Shown here: in pieces, positions 11,201-22,410 of the stretch
How positions within the stretch are numbered: position 1 is the first letter of the stretch
Layout of the letters: every line of letters begins with the position of its first letter
Assembly (NCBI GenBank): GCA_963575745.1
Contig: CAUYUJ010012714.1
Coordinates: 350,758 to 414,757 of the forward strand
Length of the DNA stretch: 64,000 bases
Direction of reading: 5' to 3'
Origin: Prorocentrum cordatum
Lineage: Eukaryota > Sar > Dinophyceae > Prorocentrales > Prorocentraceae
Position numbers and translations under genes: made by a program
Notes under the pieces: generated by a model
Seen by the model: the letters and a program-made list of their open reading frames with translations, nothing else
Told to the model about the DNA's origin: nothing
Database searches by the model: none

Positions 11201-12450
11201 GGGGGCCGCCCGCAAGCTTGGCGGCGCCAAAAAAATGCGTCTATGGAATGGGCAGCGCGTTCACATAATGCCGAAGCTGCGGGCAAGGCACTTGCGGCTT
11301 TGGGCGGGGCGCCGCTAGTCGTCGATGGCAGGTGCGACGTTGAGGCACGGGATCAGCATCTGGAGACTCGAGGATTCTGGGCGACCCCCGAAGACCGAGT
11401 TCAGTTTCAGCAGCCGGGAGAGGAAGGTGGCAAGCGCTAAGAATGTAGGCCAGAAGACGGGGGCGCGCCAGCGTGGGCATCGCCCGAAGGGAAGATCGAG
11501 GACGGGCTGGCCATTGGGCCAACGGTATCATCAACACCTCCCGCTTCACTCCCAATTCACGCATGGGGCCCGCAATGAAAGAATGGCAGTCCCACTCCAC
11601 ATCGCTGTCGTAAGCGGTCGCAAGAAACAGCCAACGAGAACCAACCGACAGAGCGCATCGCTTCAACAATGGCCCGTCTGCCTTGCGGACCGGGGCGACG
11701 CGGCCAATGGCCAGGTTCCAGGCCAAATCTCGGCTCGAAGCCTTCACGCCGCTGCGCGTCAAAGACGCGCGGGGCGCGCCAGAGCATCTAGGTCACATTG
11801 CATGCGTCTCGTCTCCTGCGAAAGTAGATAAAAAGCCAGGGTGGGTCCATAGCGAGATCGCGTCAATGAGCTCGCGTCGTCGTTGCGCGCGCCGATGCCG
11901 CGGGGCTGGTCATTCGCGTCGCCCGTGCCAAAGAACCGCCGCTGCGCCAAGCTGCCATTGTGGAAGGCCTCGCTCGCTAAGGGAAGGGTTTCTACGCCAA
12001 CAGCAACCAGTCCCGCGCAGCTCCGCGGGTCAATCGAGCGACTGGAACCAGCGCTCGAATAGCCGCCGCCTGCAGCGCGCGACCTGATTCGCGGCGGCGT
12101 GGAACCTGAAGAGTTCCACATTATCGGGGCTTCCTCGCGAATAGACTCGGCGCCGCTCGTCGACATTGAACCTGCGGGGAACTCCAGCGATGGGGCCCCA
12201 GGAAGAGACCTTGCTCTATCATCACCGTTGCCGATGTCGCCAGTATAGAGGATGACTGGGCGAACGCCGACGGCCGCGCGCGGGGGGCGCGAGGGGGAAC
12301 GAGGTGAGACAACCGCAACTCTCTGCGTGCTGTGGCTGATAACATTGCCGCGCGCGCCGTGGTTCTGATAGCGACGGGGTCAGAGTCTTCGGTGGACGCG
12401 CGCGCGGTGACGCATCGATGTCCCTCTGGGGGGGCGACGGTCAGTCTGGC
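8236..12450. other. GC-rich stretch with unassigned minus-biased frames
   Basis: No domain is recognised with confidence. Minus-strand frames are longer and more ordinary in composition than the plus frames at about 9355-9642, 10566-11126, 11241-11762 and 11759-12166. The piece at about 11650-11560 (minus) reads GSRWLFLATAYDSDVEWDCH and looks like decayed coding sequence. Since a LINE C-terminus ends near 12450 on the same strand, this could be the 5' part of another element or the extended 3' part of LINE-B. I cannot decide. Confidence 0.3.
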
Positions 12451-12453
12451 GCC

Positions 12454-12790
12454 TCAGTCCCGCGAGTCTAGGCGCGGCGACGATGGCGGGCTGCTCGAGC
12501 CCTCAGAGGTAGAGGAGCTTGTAGAAGACGACAATCGCGACGAACAGGTCGTGGCCATTGGTTGATCGCATCGGGGAAGAGCCATGCGTTCCGGGATATG
12601 CTCGGGCCTGCGCGCGCCGAGCCGGGCGCTGCAACCGGCAGCCTTGACAGCGAGGCGGGTTGAAGCACGAGGCCAGATGATCATGGGCATGTCGTGCGAG
12701 GCTACCAGTAGAGCGCAGTAGGTCAGGACAGCGTCGGAGACCTCTTCGCCCACCGCCGCGGCCGGAGCCCGATGGGGCCAAGCCTTCCAA
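12454..12790 (-). pseudogene. LINE-B C-terminal segment
   Basis: One frame reads from LRRCPDLLRSTGSL through an Arg/His-rich stretch to FVAIVVFYKLLYL before a stop. The position after RT and the short hydrophobic end fit the C-terminus of the LINE polyprotein. No zinc knuckle or RNase H motif is visible here. Inference from position and orientation. Confidence 0.35.
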
Positions 12791-13093
12791 GCGCCGGCGA
12801 CAGGTGCGATCACGCCATCGCTTCCTCGACCAACTGGCGGAGGCGCGGGCGGTCCAGGTGCTGGCGCAACTTGTCGGCGCAGCCGCGTCGTCGCGGAAGG
12901 CGCCCTGGCGCGGATGGAACGCGGCGCGAGGCCCTCCATCGCTTGTCCACCGTCGTTGGGAGCAAATGCCCGCCTGGAGGGGGGCAGAATAAGCAATTTT
13001 CTTGGAAGCAGCTCTAGCCGCCGCCTGCTGGATATGACTGAGGAAGTGGCGGCATAGGCGCGCGCCGATTTGCCCAGCGCGCGCCGCCGCGTT

Positions 13094-14450
13094 TCAGCGC
13101 GTCGCGGTGTAGTTTGGGAATCCCGTCGATGTTGACGCCGGCGTCGCGCGATGGAGGACCTCGACAAAAGCTTCGGACTGCCTGGGCACAGGGCCCAGCA
13201 TAAAGGATGCGAACGGACGCAGTGACAGTCGCCTAGTAGTATATGCTGGCGGCAGAGCCCCTCGCACTGTGATTAAGAGCGCCAGTGCGTGTCGCAAGCC
13301 AGGAGGGTACTTTGGGGCCACCGCACTTGCATTGCTTAAGCCATGTAGGTCTGCTGAACACGTCAGCGGCAGCCGACGGGCCCGAATCAGCGCGATCAGA
13401 TCTTGAGAAAGGCAGGAGGCTGCAATCTTGCGCAATTGAGCGACATCGCTGAGGACTAGAACCACTCTCGAAGCACATTGCATGGTGACTTGGGCGATGG
13501 AAGCACTGCTGGATACAAAGAGCTGGCGCGGTGCTTGAACTTTGACGATGGGCGCTGGCTGGCGAGCCGCGCCATCGGCGGCAGTCCCCATGAGGATGCC
13601 AAGGTGGAGCAGAGCGTCGCCAGTGTCCACAAGCGCGAAGCCAAGCACAAAGGACACATGGGCAGCGCGGACACGGTTGCGCAACTCACCTGATAATGTA
13701 GCATAAAGTGGGACGAGCTTGCATTTGTGCATCTGCAGGAATAGAGATGCGATGCAGGCGGCCCTCTGCATGATGCCGCGGGCGGTCTTGAGCTGCGGGG
13801 GTTGAAATGCCATATCCAATGCCGTCAGCGCAAGAGCCAGCGATGCCCAGTCGAAGTGCATCTCTCGCGTAGAACCACCCGCCGAGTACGCGCCAGACTC
13901 GATCTACCATGCACCACAGTCGATCCACCATGCATGTTGCGGGAGACCATCCGTCGTGGCGATGGCCTGCAACGCGGGGCGTCATTGGTCGAGAATCGCG
14001 TCGGGAGCGGGGGGGTCCTGGATTGCGCTGAATACTGCGCGCGTGGATGAACTGGGAGAGGCTGGAGGGGGGGTCGCGCGCGCATCCAGAGCCGCGAGGA
14101 CAGGCATGTCGACGCAAGCTGTCGAAGCACCAGAATAAACGCGCGCGGAGGCGTCCAGCACGACAGCGCTGGCGCCGAAAACCCGACCGTGTATGCATCC
14201 TCTATGTGACAGTGGCATCCACGGAGGAAGCAGCTGGCCGCGCTGCGCGTTGACCCACTAAGCAATGATCGTCACGTCGATGTTGGGTGCCCTGGCCCTC
14301 TCGCGCTAGGGGGTGGGATCCGGGGCGCCCGGGCGCAGGTGCCGTGGCGTCCTCGCATCCTGTGGGCGGCCAGACCTGCGGCGCGTCGTTGACGCCGTCG
14401 CGCAGAATGTGCCCCCGCGCGGCCCGCGTCTCCTCGAACGTCGAGGCCAT
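13094..14450 (-). pseudogene. LINE-B reverse transcriptase remnant
   Basis: Pieces in different minus frames give the RT order. Near 14215 is RGCIHGRVF, like the QRGF..GR box before motif A. Near 14080 is SLSQFIHA, like the FPSLS..F motif A region. From 13861 a 255-residue frame carries LHKCK-like LFLQMHKCKLVPL and then LLHLGILMG, which match the post-catalytic segments of LINE RT (N..KC.L.P and YLG). The catalytic FADD box expected just before 13861 is not intact. The frame from 13861 to 13094 is long and uninterrupted, suggesting less decay at this end. Confidence 0.6.
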
Positions 14451-16058
14451 TCAGCGCAGCCGCCCGCGCTGCGTGAGCGATCGAATCAGCGCCGCGTTCC
14501 GAATTCGGCGGGGCGGGGCTGGGGGCGATGGAGGAACACTGGCATCATCGGGCTGTCTCGCATGGGCATCGACGAGCTTCTTCGCTTCAAATAAGGTCCA
14601 ACCGTTGAGGAGAACGTCGTTCGTGTCAGCCGCGCCATAGCGGCGCCTTCCGTCTCGGGCCCCCCGACCGCGCACAGGGCCACGGGGCGGGACAAAGGGG
14701 GGGGGAGGTCGCAATCCTACGATCGCAAGCTTGGTGTCGACACCTCGCCTGCATCGCGAAAAAAGACCGCTGCGCCTGAGCGTCGAGCTGCTTCCGGCAG
14801 TCCTCGGCGCGCCCCCGTTGCATTCTGTCCGGCCATTGCAGAAGCGATGGCGGATGGCGAATTCGGGCGCGCCCGCGAGCCGCGTCGATAAAACCCAATG
14901 AGATCGGGCGCCCGTCAGTAAGTCCTCTTGCCGCGCCCGCGCCCACCCTCCAAACTGCGCGAGCAAGCGCCTACGCGACGACGTGTTTCGAGCCACTTCG
15001 AGCACCGCCCAGTTGCGCCACTCGGCCTGGCTCGGGGGGGGCTTGTCCTCGTAGTTGACGGGCTGCGTCGACCTGCGGTGGGCCGCCGAGAGCTGCGGGG
15101 GGCGGGAAATGCGCCGAGGGTCGCGTTGTTGACTGCCTTCGTCATGCTTCGGTTGCCGAAGAACCGCAGCTTGCGCAGCGCGTTCGCCCGATTGGCCGCG
15201 CGCCGCTGCATCTGGGGGGCGAATGGCAGCGGGCGAGGCGATGGTCTGGCGAAACATCCAAGTCGGCCAGCTGGTCTCAAACCTGTTGACGGCAGAAACC
15301 GCGGTAGCGTGTTCAGCACAACGACAGGCGTCGGCACTGGGGACCTTGGTCACCTGCGCTGCCAACTCCTGGCGACTGGGGGCCTGAGCACGTCGACTCC
15401 TGCGTTCAACGTCCGCGCGTCCAGGTAGATGAAGAACCAGAGGGGCGGGGTTGGATGAGTTGAAGCCGCCATGCAGCCCTACCTTCTGTGGTGTCGGCGC
15501 TCGAGCCGCGCTCGGGGCCAGCGAACCTCCCGACATAATACCAGCGCGCGCTTACAATTCAGCTCTTGGCTGAGAAATGTCACCAGGAACGATCGGCTGC
15601 TTATTCGCCGGGATAGGCAAGCGTAGCGCGTGACCAAGATGCCCTCAACCTTCCGGATGTCGGCATTGCAGGTGGCAGTGAGGACAGTGGCGACGCTGCC
15701 TTGGATAAAGGAGCCGCACTTTGAAATGAACGCCTGCAGTCCTCGCTGGACCTGCTGCGGGAACCTGGCGGAGTTGGCAGTCGCCTGGACGTAGCTCCTG
15801 CGACGCATGAAATAGTTCAGTTTCTGCGCCATGGAGCCCATGCTTTGGAACAAAGGGCCGCGGTGTTCCAAGGGCTGCATGACGCACGCGGGGCTTTCGA
15901 CGGAAATCCAAACGCCACTTTCGCCGACGTGCTACAAGAGCCGTCCTGCAACTTCAAGACGTGCAGCGATGTATTGCGCCAGATGCTTCACGCGCCGTCG
16001 ATCGAGCTGCAGCTTGGCCTTGGGGCTGTTGGCCAATCGATGGTCTGCCTCGCAATTT

Positions 16059-16900
16059 CTAATGAGGGGGTGTGAATTGGGCGACGGGGTGCAAACCTGT
16101 CATGCTACAGCCGCGGCCACGGTCGATGAACCATGTCTGTGCGGGGTCCATTGCGCGGACGGCCACTCTCAGCTGTTCGCCTTGCACCTCCATGTCGATG
16201 TTTCGCATTCTTGTCCGCACCGATATGGAGGCCAGATTGCGAGGCATCTGCTGCATCTGTTCGGGGGTACCCACGCCCGAGCCGTTAGGCACCCAGTACC
16301 TTGGCCAGATTGCCCAAGTAGAATTGGACTTGGACATGACTGTGAAGTAACGAGAGACTTGTTCTGCCGGCTCGATATAAAAGCCGACGGCTTGCACGCT
16401 CATGGTGGTTCTCCAATCCGTGAAGCACTGATTGGCACTGTTAAGGTTTGCGAGCTAAGACGTGGAAGCTGTGAGGATAACATTGTCGATCTTGCGCACG
16501 AAGCCTGCACAGCTGGGGGCGGGCTTGGGCAGAACGCTTGCAAGGGCAAGGGTTGTTTTCGAATCTGTTGGATTTCTTCACGGATGTTGTCACGAACGGT
16601 GTCGTGCTCGTCCAGTTTGGTTTCCGCTCCATGGGTCCGAGCATCAGCGTGATGGGCATCGATCTGCTCTCGCATTTGCCAATGGAAACCATCGTTCTTG
16701 ATGAATGTGAACTTCTTGGCCGCATCTTCAGCCATGCGAGGAAGATCAGGAAGCACATCACCGATCGCAATGTTCCACGAAGCCTGCTCGTCAAGAGCAG
16801 AGGCCAGGCTGGCGACCTTGTCCTCGACCGTGGTGGAGACGACGGTGGAGAGGTTCTCGAGGGGGAACTGACGGATGTATCCGAACTGCTCGATGACCTG
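16059..16900 (-). pseudogene. LINE-B ORF1 remnant
   Basis: The frame from about 16900 down to 16450 encodes a hydrophilic helical region (DKVASLASALDEQASWNIAI; MREQIDAHHADARTHGAETK) consistent with a coiled coil. A second frame (16403-16059) contains GEQLRVAVRAMDPAQTWFID, which resembles the last helix and strand of an RRM-type domain seen in LINE ORF1 proteins. A frameshift separates them. Upstream the frame runs into poly-Asp encoded by the ATC array, which is not original coding sequence. Confidence 0.4.
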
Positions 16901-16936
16901 GGTGCAAACATGCTGGCCGAGGCATGCGCCGCTTCC

Positions 16937-17016
16937 ATTATCATCATCCTCGTCATCGTCGTCATCACCATCATCATCGCAGGCATCATCATCATCATCA
17001 TCATCATCATCAACAA

Positions 17017-17058
<42 letters not shown>

Positions 17059-17085
17059 GATCATCATCACCATCATCCTCAAACA
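16937..17085. repeat. (ATC)n microsatellite
   Basis: Plus-strand ATC repeats with a few CTC/ACC interruptions. In the minus direction they give a poly-Asp run inside the LINE-B ORF1 frame. Confidence 0.95.
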
Positions 17086-17510
17086 TGCCATTATCATGTT
17101 CGTTAGGTCGATTTTGTTGCCGTGAGATGCCGGAACCAAAACTGCCAGCGCCAGCCAGCTCGGGAGCGGGATGATCTTCGCTACCGAGAGGCAGGTCCGC
17201 ATCATCACGGGAAGTAGCAATAGCACGATTTATGCGACCTTTTGAATTTCTTTTGGATTCGGAGAGGATGGCCAAATCCCTTGCGAGCAGATTCGCCCAT
17301 GAGATGAGAGGCAGGTATATTGATAAGAACGGGGAACTGCCCCGTTTACCCGCCAGGCCGTCTGCGGGAGGTGGATTTTGGTTCGACAGGAGCTCAGTGG
17401 AATAAAGCAGCTGGCCGCGGACCAAAGGCATCCACTTTGTTTCCGCGGTAACAAACATCTTGAGCAAAAATGGCCATGGATGAAGAAGAGGATGAGGACC
17501 GGACCACACC

Positions 17511-18988
17511 AGACCAGATCGGCCTTGTGGAGTTCATGCGTCGCCTCGAAGCCGTCGCAAACATTGCGGGGGATACAACACACGCTGCTATCGCAATCGC
17601 TGTGGTATTGCCCGAGACGATTCCGAGGCGGCGCCAAAACGGCAAAACGCAAAGGATGACCCAGCAAATCTTCAATATGGTCTCAATCTGCCCAGTGCAT
17701 CATCCGCGATGGGCCCCTAAATCCCCAGAGCACCCCGAACAGCATCCGCGATAGGCCCGTCCTCGCCCAATCAATGCGTCCCAAAGGTCGCCTGAAAGGC
17801 TAGACTATGTTTACAGTGATCCCAAGGGAGGCACAAGGTGGTTCAGCCTGGAACGCCTGCGGGGACGTAACATCAGTAAAAGTGTGCAAACGTAGAAGCG
17901 TCGTATTCGAACAACTATCCTTCGTGGATAACTTTGGTATGATCACCAAATCTTTTTGCTTGTGTTAGCAGTGGCGCTGGCAGGAGTACCAACAGCAGTG
18001 GCAAGATCAGGGCGGCCAGCAGCAGTAGCACAGGTAAACGGCAGAAGAAAGGAATTTACGTGCGTTGGTCAGCCGGTGGGCGGGTGATAGCACACAGTGA
18101 CAGAGGATTTGAAGGTGGAGGAAAAAAGACTGTGGCCGGCCGTCCTCTACCCAGGAAGAGTAGTAGCGCACGATGTTCCGGCAGCCCTCCGCCTGCACGC
18201 GCAAAACGGATGTCAAGGCAAAGGATGATGCAGCACGCGACTGTCTTACGATAATCCCTGCGCTTCATGATTGAAGGCTTATTCGAACAGGACCCGTTTC
18301 GCTCCCAAACGGTTGCGACCACACAGTGCGATGTGTGACGAGATGTTCGACATGGTCACGCAACTGCAAGAGAGAACAACCACTGACACATTCCTTCCTC
18401 GCTGCAGCCGAGTTCTTGCCACAAGAACCCTTGAACAAGGAAGGACATCCTTTTGGGGGGCCTGGTTGCGCCCAAATTTGCGAGGAGCGTCCGGAGGGGC
18501 AAACGCGGCGCAGGGTCAAACGGACCCCCGCACATATTCCGAACCTGAAGCGGCACATTGTCCAAAATGCTCTAGGCATGTTCGTGTCGTGGCGACCTCA
18601 GCTTGGGTCTCGGACACCGCGTGGATTGTTCAACCTTGACTGATCGGCGGCTTCTCGATCGCCAGATCGCTCCAGATCGGCCGCCTGGGCCATCGGCGGC
18701 GTTCAACCTTGAACGCCCGCACTGGGTCCGTCGCCGCGTCGACACGACACGAACCCACCGTACTGCATCCCCTGGCTCCTGATGCCCCCACCCCACCCTA
18801 CGCCTCGTTCCATCGCTAAAGCATGCTGGGGAGATCCACGGCCCAACCATTTTCTGCCATGGCCGAGGGTCGCAACCGAAAGCTTTGCGCATGGGCCGCC
18901 CGAATCCGTGAAGAATGCACGGACAGTCTGACAGCCTCGCGTGGAGGATGGATTGTGGGCGCTCCAAGAAGGGAGCTCCGTTCTTTTT
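17511..18988. other. Nothing recognised
   Basis: About 1.5 kb without a convincing gene. A small (GCA)-type patch lies near 17970-18030 and a stretch rich in GATCG/GGCGGC words near 18640-18710. Frames are short and overlap on both strands. Confidence 0.5.
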
Positions 18989-19108
18989 ACCTAACAGCGA
19001 AGACTGATGGGTTTCTAGCGGGCTCAAAAGAGAACATCTTGACTCCCCAGGGGGGCTGGGCGGGTGCCGGGAGAAGCCGGGGAACCCGGGGACTCCCCAG
19101 GACTCCTA

Positions 19109-19480
19109 TAGATTCCTATAGTTTCCTATGGGTTCCTACTCTTCGTGTTCCCAAACACAATTCCCAGGCCACAGTTTGAATGCCCAGAACCAACTGTAGG
19201 CCACTTCGTGTTCTTCGTCTTCCCAGAACACCACTCCCAGGTCACATTTTGAATGCCCGGAGCCAACTGTAAGCCACTTCGTGTTCTTCGTGTTCCAAGC
19301 ACGCCATTCCCAGGCCACATTTTGAATGCCCGGAGCCAACTGTAGGCCACTTCGTGTTCCTCGTGTTCCCAGAACACAATTCCTGTAGCATATTTTGATG
19401 GCCCGGAGCCAACTGTGGGCCACTTCGTGATCTTCGTGTTCCCAGAACACAAGTCCTGTGCCATATCTTGAATGCCCGAG
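19109..19480 (-). repeat. 73-bp VNTR of composite element copy 1
   Basis: The GCCC(G/A)GAGCCAACTGT landmark begins at 19182, 19255, 19328 and 19401, with a partial unit at 19474, so the period is exactly 73 bp. Each unit carries a CACATTTTGAA-type core and CCACTTCGTG. Units differ by about 15-25%, judged by eye. It is the reverse complement of the array at 52993-53600. The open frames across it simply follow the array. Confidence 0.9.
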
Positions 19481-19485
19481 CTGAG

Positions 19486-20152
19486 GCAGGCTGAGGCCGA
19501 GGCAGGCTGAGGCCGAGGCAGGCTGAGGCTGAGGCTGAGGCACGCCGAGGCAGGCTGAGGCTGAGGCTGAGGCAGGCTGAGGCTGAGGCAGGCTGAGGCT
19601 GAGGCTGACGCAGGCTAAGGCCGAGGCAGGCTGAGGCCGAGGCTGAGGCAGGCTGAGGCTGAGGCAGGCTGAGACTGAGGCTGAGGCAGGCTGAGGCTGA
19701 GGGTGAGGCTGAGGCAGGCTGAGGCTGAGGGGCTATCGCTGAGGCTGAGGCAGGCTGAGGCTGAGGCTGAGGCCGAGGCAGGCTGAGGCTGAGGCTGAGG
19801 CAAGCCGAGGCAGGCTGAGGCTGAGGCTGAAACTGACGCAGGCTGAGGCTGAGGCTGAGGCTGAGGCTGAGGCAAGCTGCGGCTGAGGCAGGCTGAGGCT
19901 GAGGCTGATGCAGGCTGAGGCTGAGGAAGGCTGAGGCTGAAGCTGAGGCAGGCTGAGGCTGATGCTGAGGCCGAGGCAGGCTGAGGCTGAGGCCGAGGCA
20001 AGCCGAGGCAGGCTGAGGCTGAGGCTGAGGCTGAGGCTGAGGCTGAGGCTGAGGCTGATGCTGAGGCAGGCTGAGGCTGAGACAGGCTAAGGCTGAGGCT
20101 GAGGCAGGCTGAGGCTGAGGCAGGCTGAGGCTGAGGCCGAGGCAGGCTCAGG
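19486..20152 (-). repeat. Hexamer array (GAGGCT type)
   Basis: Plus strand shows GAGGCT and GAGGCAGGCT repeats with GCCGAGGC variants for about 670 bp. The minus strand therefore reads CAGCCT/CTGCCT, identical in kind to 52617-52990. It lies between the head and the 73-bp VNTR of the composite element. Confidence 0.95.
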
Positions 20153-20159
20153 TAGGCAT

Positions 20160-20298
20160 CGTCTGGATTCCCTAGGAATCCCTAGGATTCAGGATTCCGA
20201 AGGATTCCTAAGGTTTCCAAAGGATCCCTGTGGATCCTAAGGATGCCTAAGGATGCCTTAGGAATCCCCAGGAATCCTTAGGATTCCATTGGATCCTA
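20160..20298. repeat. 10-mer array GGATTCCTAA type
   Basis: About a dozen imperfect copies of GGAT(T/C)CCTAA. This block is missing from the second copy of the composite element, so it is an expansion specific to this copy. Confidence 0.8.
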
Positions 20299-20367
20299 AG
20301 GCCGTTGCCACTGCGACTGTCATTGCGAATGCGACTGCGACTGCGAGAACAGCAGGATTCTACAACT

Positions 20368-20378
20368 GGATTCGAACC
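20368..20378 (-). promoter_or_regulatory. Pol III B-box sequence
   Basis: The minus strand reads GGTTCGAATCC, an exact match to the B-box consensus GGTTCGANTCC of tRNA and SINE promoters, 52 bases inside the element's terminal repeat. The second copy has GATCAGAATCC at the same place. No convincing A box or tRNA fold is visible, so its function is only suggested. Confidence 0.4.
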
Positions 20379-20430
20379 TGAATCTTAAGGGGAATGCTTC
20401 CAAATGTGCTTATACTCATCGTTGTTAGGT

Positions 20431-20977
20431 TGCGTTGCGTGGAGTCTTCCTGGTGGGCTTTCGGATGTACTGCCAGACTTCCCCATGGGCTCTGCAGGGT
20501 AATGTGATGACGCTTCTACGGCTGCAATACCCACAATCGCGTTTACCTCAGGGCTCCCCCAACCTCCGACTCCCTGTTCCGCTCCCTCCGACCAGCCTTC
20601 AGCTCTCCATCCAGTCCCTGGCTGGATGCCTCCAGAAGTTTCTGGAGATCCCCAGGTGTCCCTGGAGGTCGGCGCAGATCCCTGGTGGACCCCCAAGCAA
20701 AAGCCGCCCAATCTCCATTATCGATGCTCATCCCGTCCCCCTCCTCCTTCTGCCCCTCCTCCTGCCTCCAATTCTCATCCGCTTCAGCCCTCCCGCTGCC
20801 CCGATCTCCCCATCCCCCTGCCCACCCGCTCCCCTGTCGTTCTCGTCTCTGTCTGCCTCCTAATTCCCCTTTCCCGCCCCCCCCCCGCCGACCCCCTCTG
20901 CTGCCCCCCCCCTGTCCCCTCCCACCCCAAGAGGGGGAGGACAATGTGGATGGGAGGGACGGGGGAGGGAGGCAAGG
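20431..20977. other. Nothing recognised
   Basis: Pyrimidine-rich DNA with CTCC words running into a GGA array; no gene recognised. Confidence 0.5.
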
Positions 20978-21121
20978 GAGGAGGAGGAGGAGGAGGAAGA
21001 GGAGGAGGAGGAGGAGGAGGAGGAGGAGGAGGAGGAGGAGGAGGAGGAGAAAGAGGAGGAGGAGGAGGAGGAGGAGGAGGAGGAGGAGGAGGAGGAGGAG
21101 GAGGAGGAGGAGGAGGAGGAG
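20978..21121 (+). repeat. (GGA)n microsatellite array
   Basis: Nearly pure GGA with two AGA interruptions. Predicted Gly, Arg or Glu homopolymers are artefacts. Confidence 0.97.
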
Positions 21122-21319
21122 GGATGCTGGTACAAGCAGGACGCCCCCTTGGAGACGAGGAAGAGGAGGAGGAGAACCAGCGAGGGGGTGACTGACAGGC
21201 TCATTGCCCACGGAAAGAAAAGCCAAGGAAGCAGAAGAGGAAAACTGTGGGTGGGATGGGGGATGGGGGTTCGGGTGCCCTTTGAGGAGAAGTTCGGGTG
21301 ACTAGCAGGACGCCCTCCC

Positions 21320-21485
21320 AAAGGCGAGGGCGACCGCTGGTTTCGCCGACGGCTGGTTTCGCCCGGCTGGTTTCGCCGCCCGGCGAAACCAGCTCCGTCG
21401 GCGAAGCCAACCCCGTCGGCGAAACCAGCTGCCGTCGGCGAGACCAGCTGCCGTCGGCGAAACCAGCTGTCGTCGGCGAAACTGC
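21320..21485. repeat. GCGAAACCAGC-type minisatellite
   Basis: Copies of GGCGAAACCAGC and its complement GCTGGTTTCGCC, switching orientation near 21380. The same unit, in one orientation, occupies 40672-40855 on the far side of the copia element. Confidence 0.85.
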
Positions 21486-22410
21486 CCGACCCGACCCGCC
21501 CGCTAGGGTCCGCGCGCCCGATCCGACACGCCCGTTAGGACTCGCGCGTGATCGGTCGAGCGCGCCCCACACTTTCATGTCCCGCCCGCCAGACTCGACC
21601 CGCCCGTTAAGGCCCGCCCGACCCGACCCGACCCGCCCGTTAGGGTCCGCCCGCCCGACCCGACCCGTCCGTCAGGGTTCGTGCGTGCTCGGCCAAGCGC
21701 GCCCCACACTTTAACGCCCCGCCCGCCCGACCCGACCCGCCCGTCAGGGTCTGCCCGCCCGAACCGAATCGACCCGCCCGTTAGTGTCCGCCCGCCCGGC
21801 CCGACCCGCCCGTTAAGGTTTGCGCGTGTTCGGCTGAACGCGACCCGACCCGCCCTTCAGGGCCCGCCCGACCGGGCCCGACCCGCCCGCTAGGGCTCGC
21901 GCGTGCTCAGCCGAGCGCGCCCCACACTTTAATGCCCCGCTCGCCCGACCCGACCCGCCCTCCACGGCCCGCTCGCCCGACCCCCGACCCAACTCGTCCG
22001 TCAGGGCCCGCCCGACCCGACCTGGCCCGCCCGTGAATAATCCCCCGCGCGAGCAAACCCGCCAGCTAAGGATTGCGCCTGTTCGGTCGAACGCGCCACG
22101 CACTTCATTGCCCCGCCCGCCCGACCCGACCCGCCCTTCAGGGCCCGCCCGACCGGACCCGACCCGCCCGCTAGGGTCTGCCCGCCCGGTCCGACCCGCC
22201 CACTGGGTTTCGCGCGTGCTTGGTCGAGCGCGCCCCGCAGTTCAATGTCCTGCCCGCCCGACCCGACCCGCCCATGAGGGTCCGCCCGCCCGGCCCACCC
22301 TGCCCCGCCCGCTAGGGTCCGTCCGCCCGACTCGACCCGCCCGCCCGGTCTCGCGCTTGCTCGGTCGAGCGCGCCCCGCCCTTCAATGCCCCGCCCGCCC
22401 GACTCGACGC
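21486..22410 (+). repeat. CCCGCCCGACCCG satellite with ~138-bp higher-order unit
   Basis: Short CCCGCCCGACCCG words are interrupted at intervals by a landmark of the form CGCGTGCTCGGTCGAGCGCG followed by CCCCACACTTTAATG. The landmark occurs near 21543, 21680, 21820, 21898, 22074, 22210 and 22350; most spacings are 136-140 bp. The satellite ends abruptly at the LTR-like repeat. Confidence 0.85.

Larger units (their letters stand above)
12450..17510 (-). mobile_element. LINE-B: degenerate non-LTR retrotransposon
   Basis: On the minus strand the order is: a hydrophilic, probably coiled-coil ORF1 region (about 16900-16450), an RRM-like C-terminal part (16403-16059), a long poorly preserved stretch (15900-14500) where endonuclease and linker would lie, RT pieces (14450-13094), and a C-terminal segment ending in a hydrophobic IVVFYKLLYL (about 12510). 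Many frameshifts and stops. An (ATC)n microsatellite has grown in the 5' half. Boundaries are approximate. Confidence 0.55.
18989..20430 (-). mobile_element. Composite TIR/hexamer/VNTR element, copy 1
   Basis: Same structure as 52464-53755 but inverted. In element orientation (minus): terminal motif ACCTAACAACGA (20430-20419), a head of about 130 bp with a Pol III B-box sequence, an extra 10-mer array, a hexamer array of GAGGCT type (on plus), a 73-bp VNTR, then a tail ending in TCGCTGTTAGGT (19000-18989) and five A residues. Head, VNTR and tail each align by eye with the second copy; the VNTR of this copy is more diverged. It encodes no recognisable protein, so if mobile it is non-autonomous. 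Confidence 0.75.

Noticed and set aside
16441-17226. Poly-Asp or poly-Met protein
   Set aside because: Encoded by the (ATC)n array expanded in LINE-B ORF1; not an acidic host protein.
20366-20430. tRNA gene suggested by the B box
   Set aside because: No acceptor, D or anticodon arm can be drawn, and the T-arm pairs poorly.
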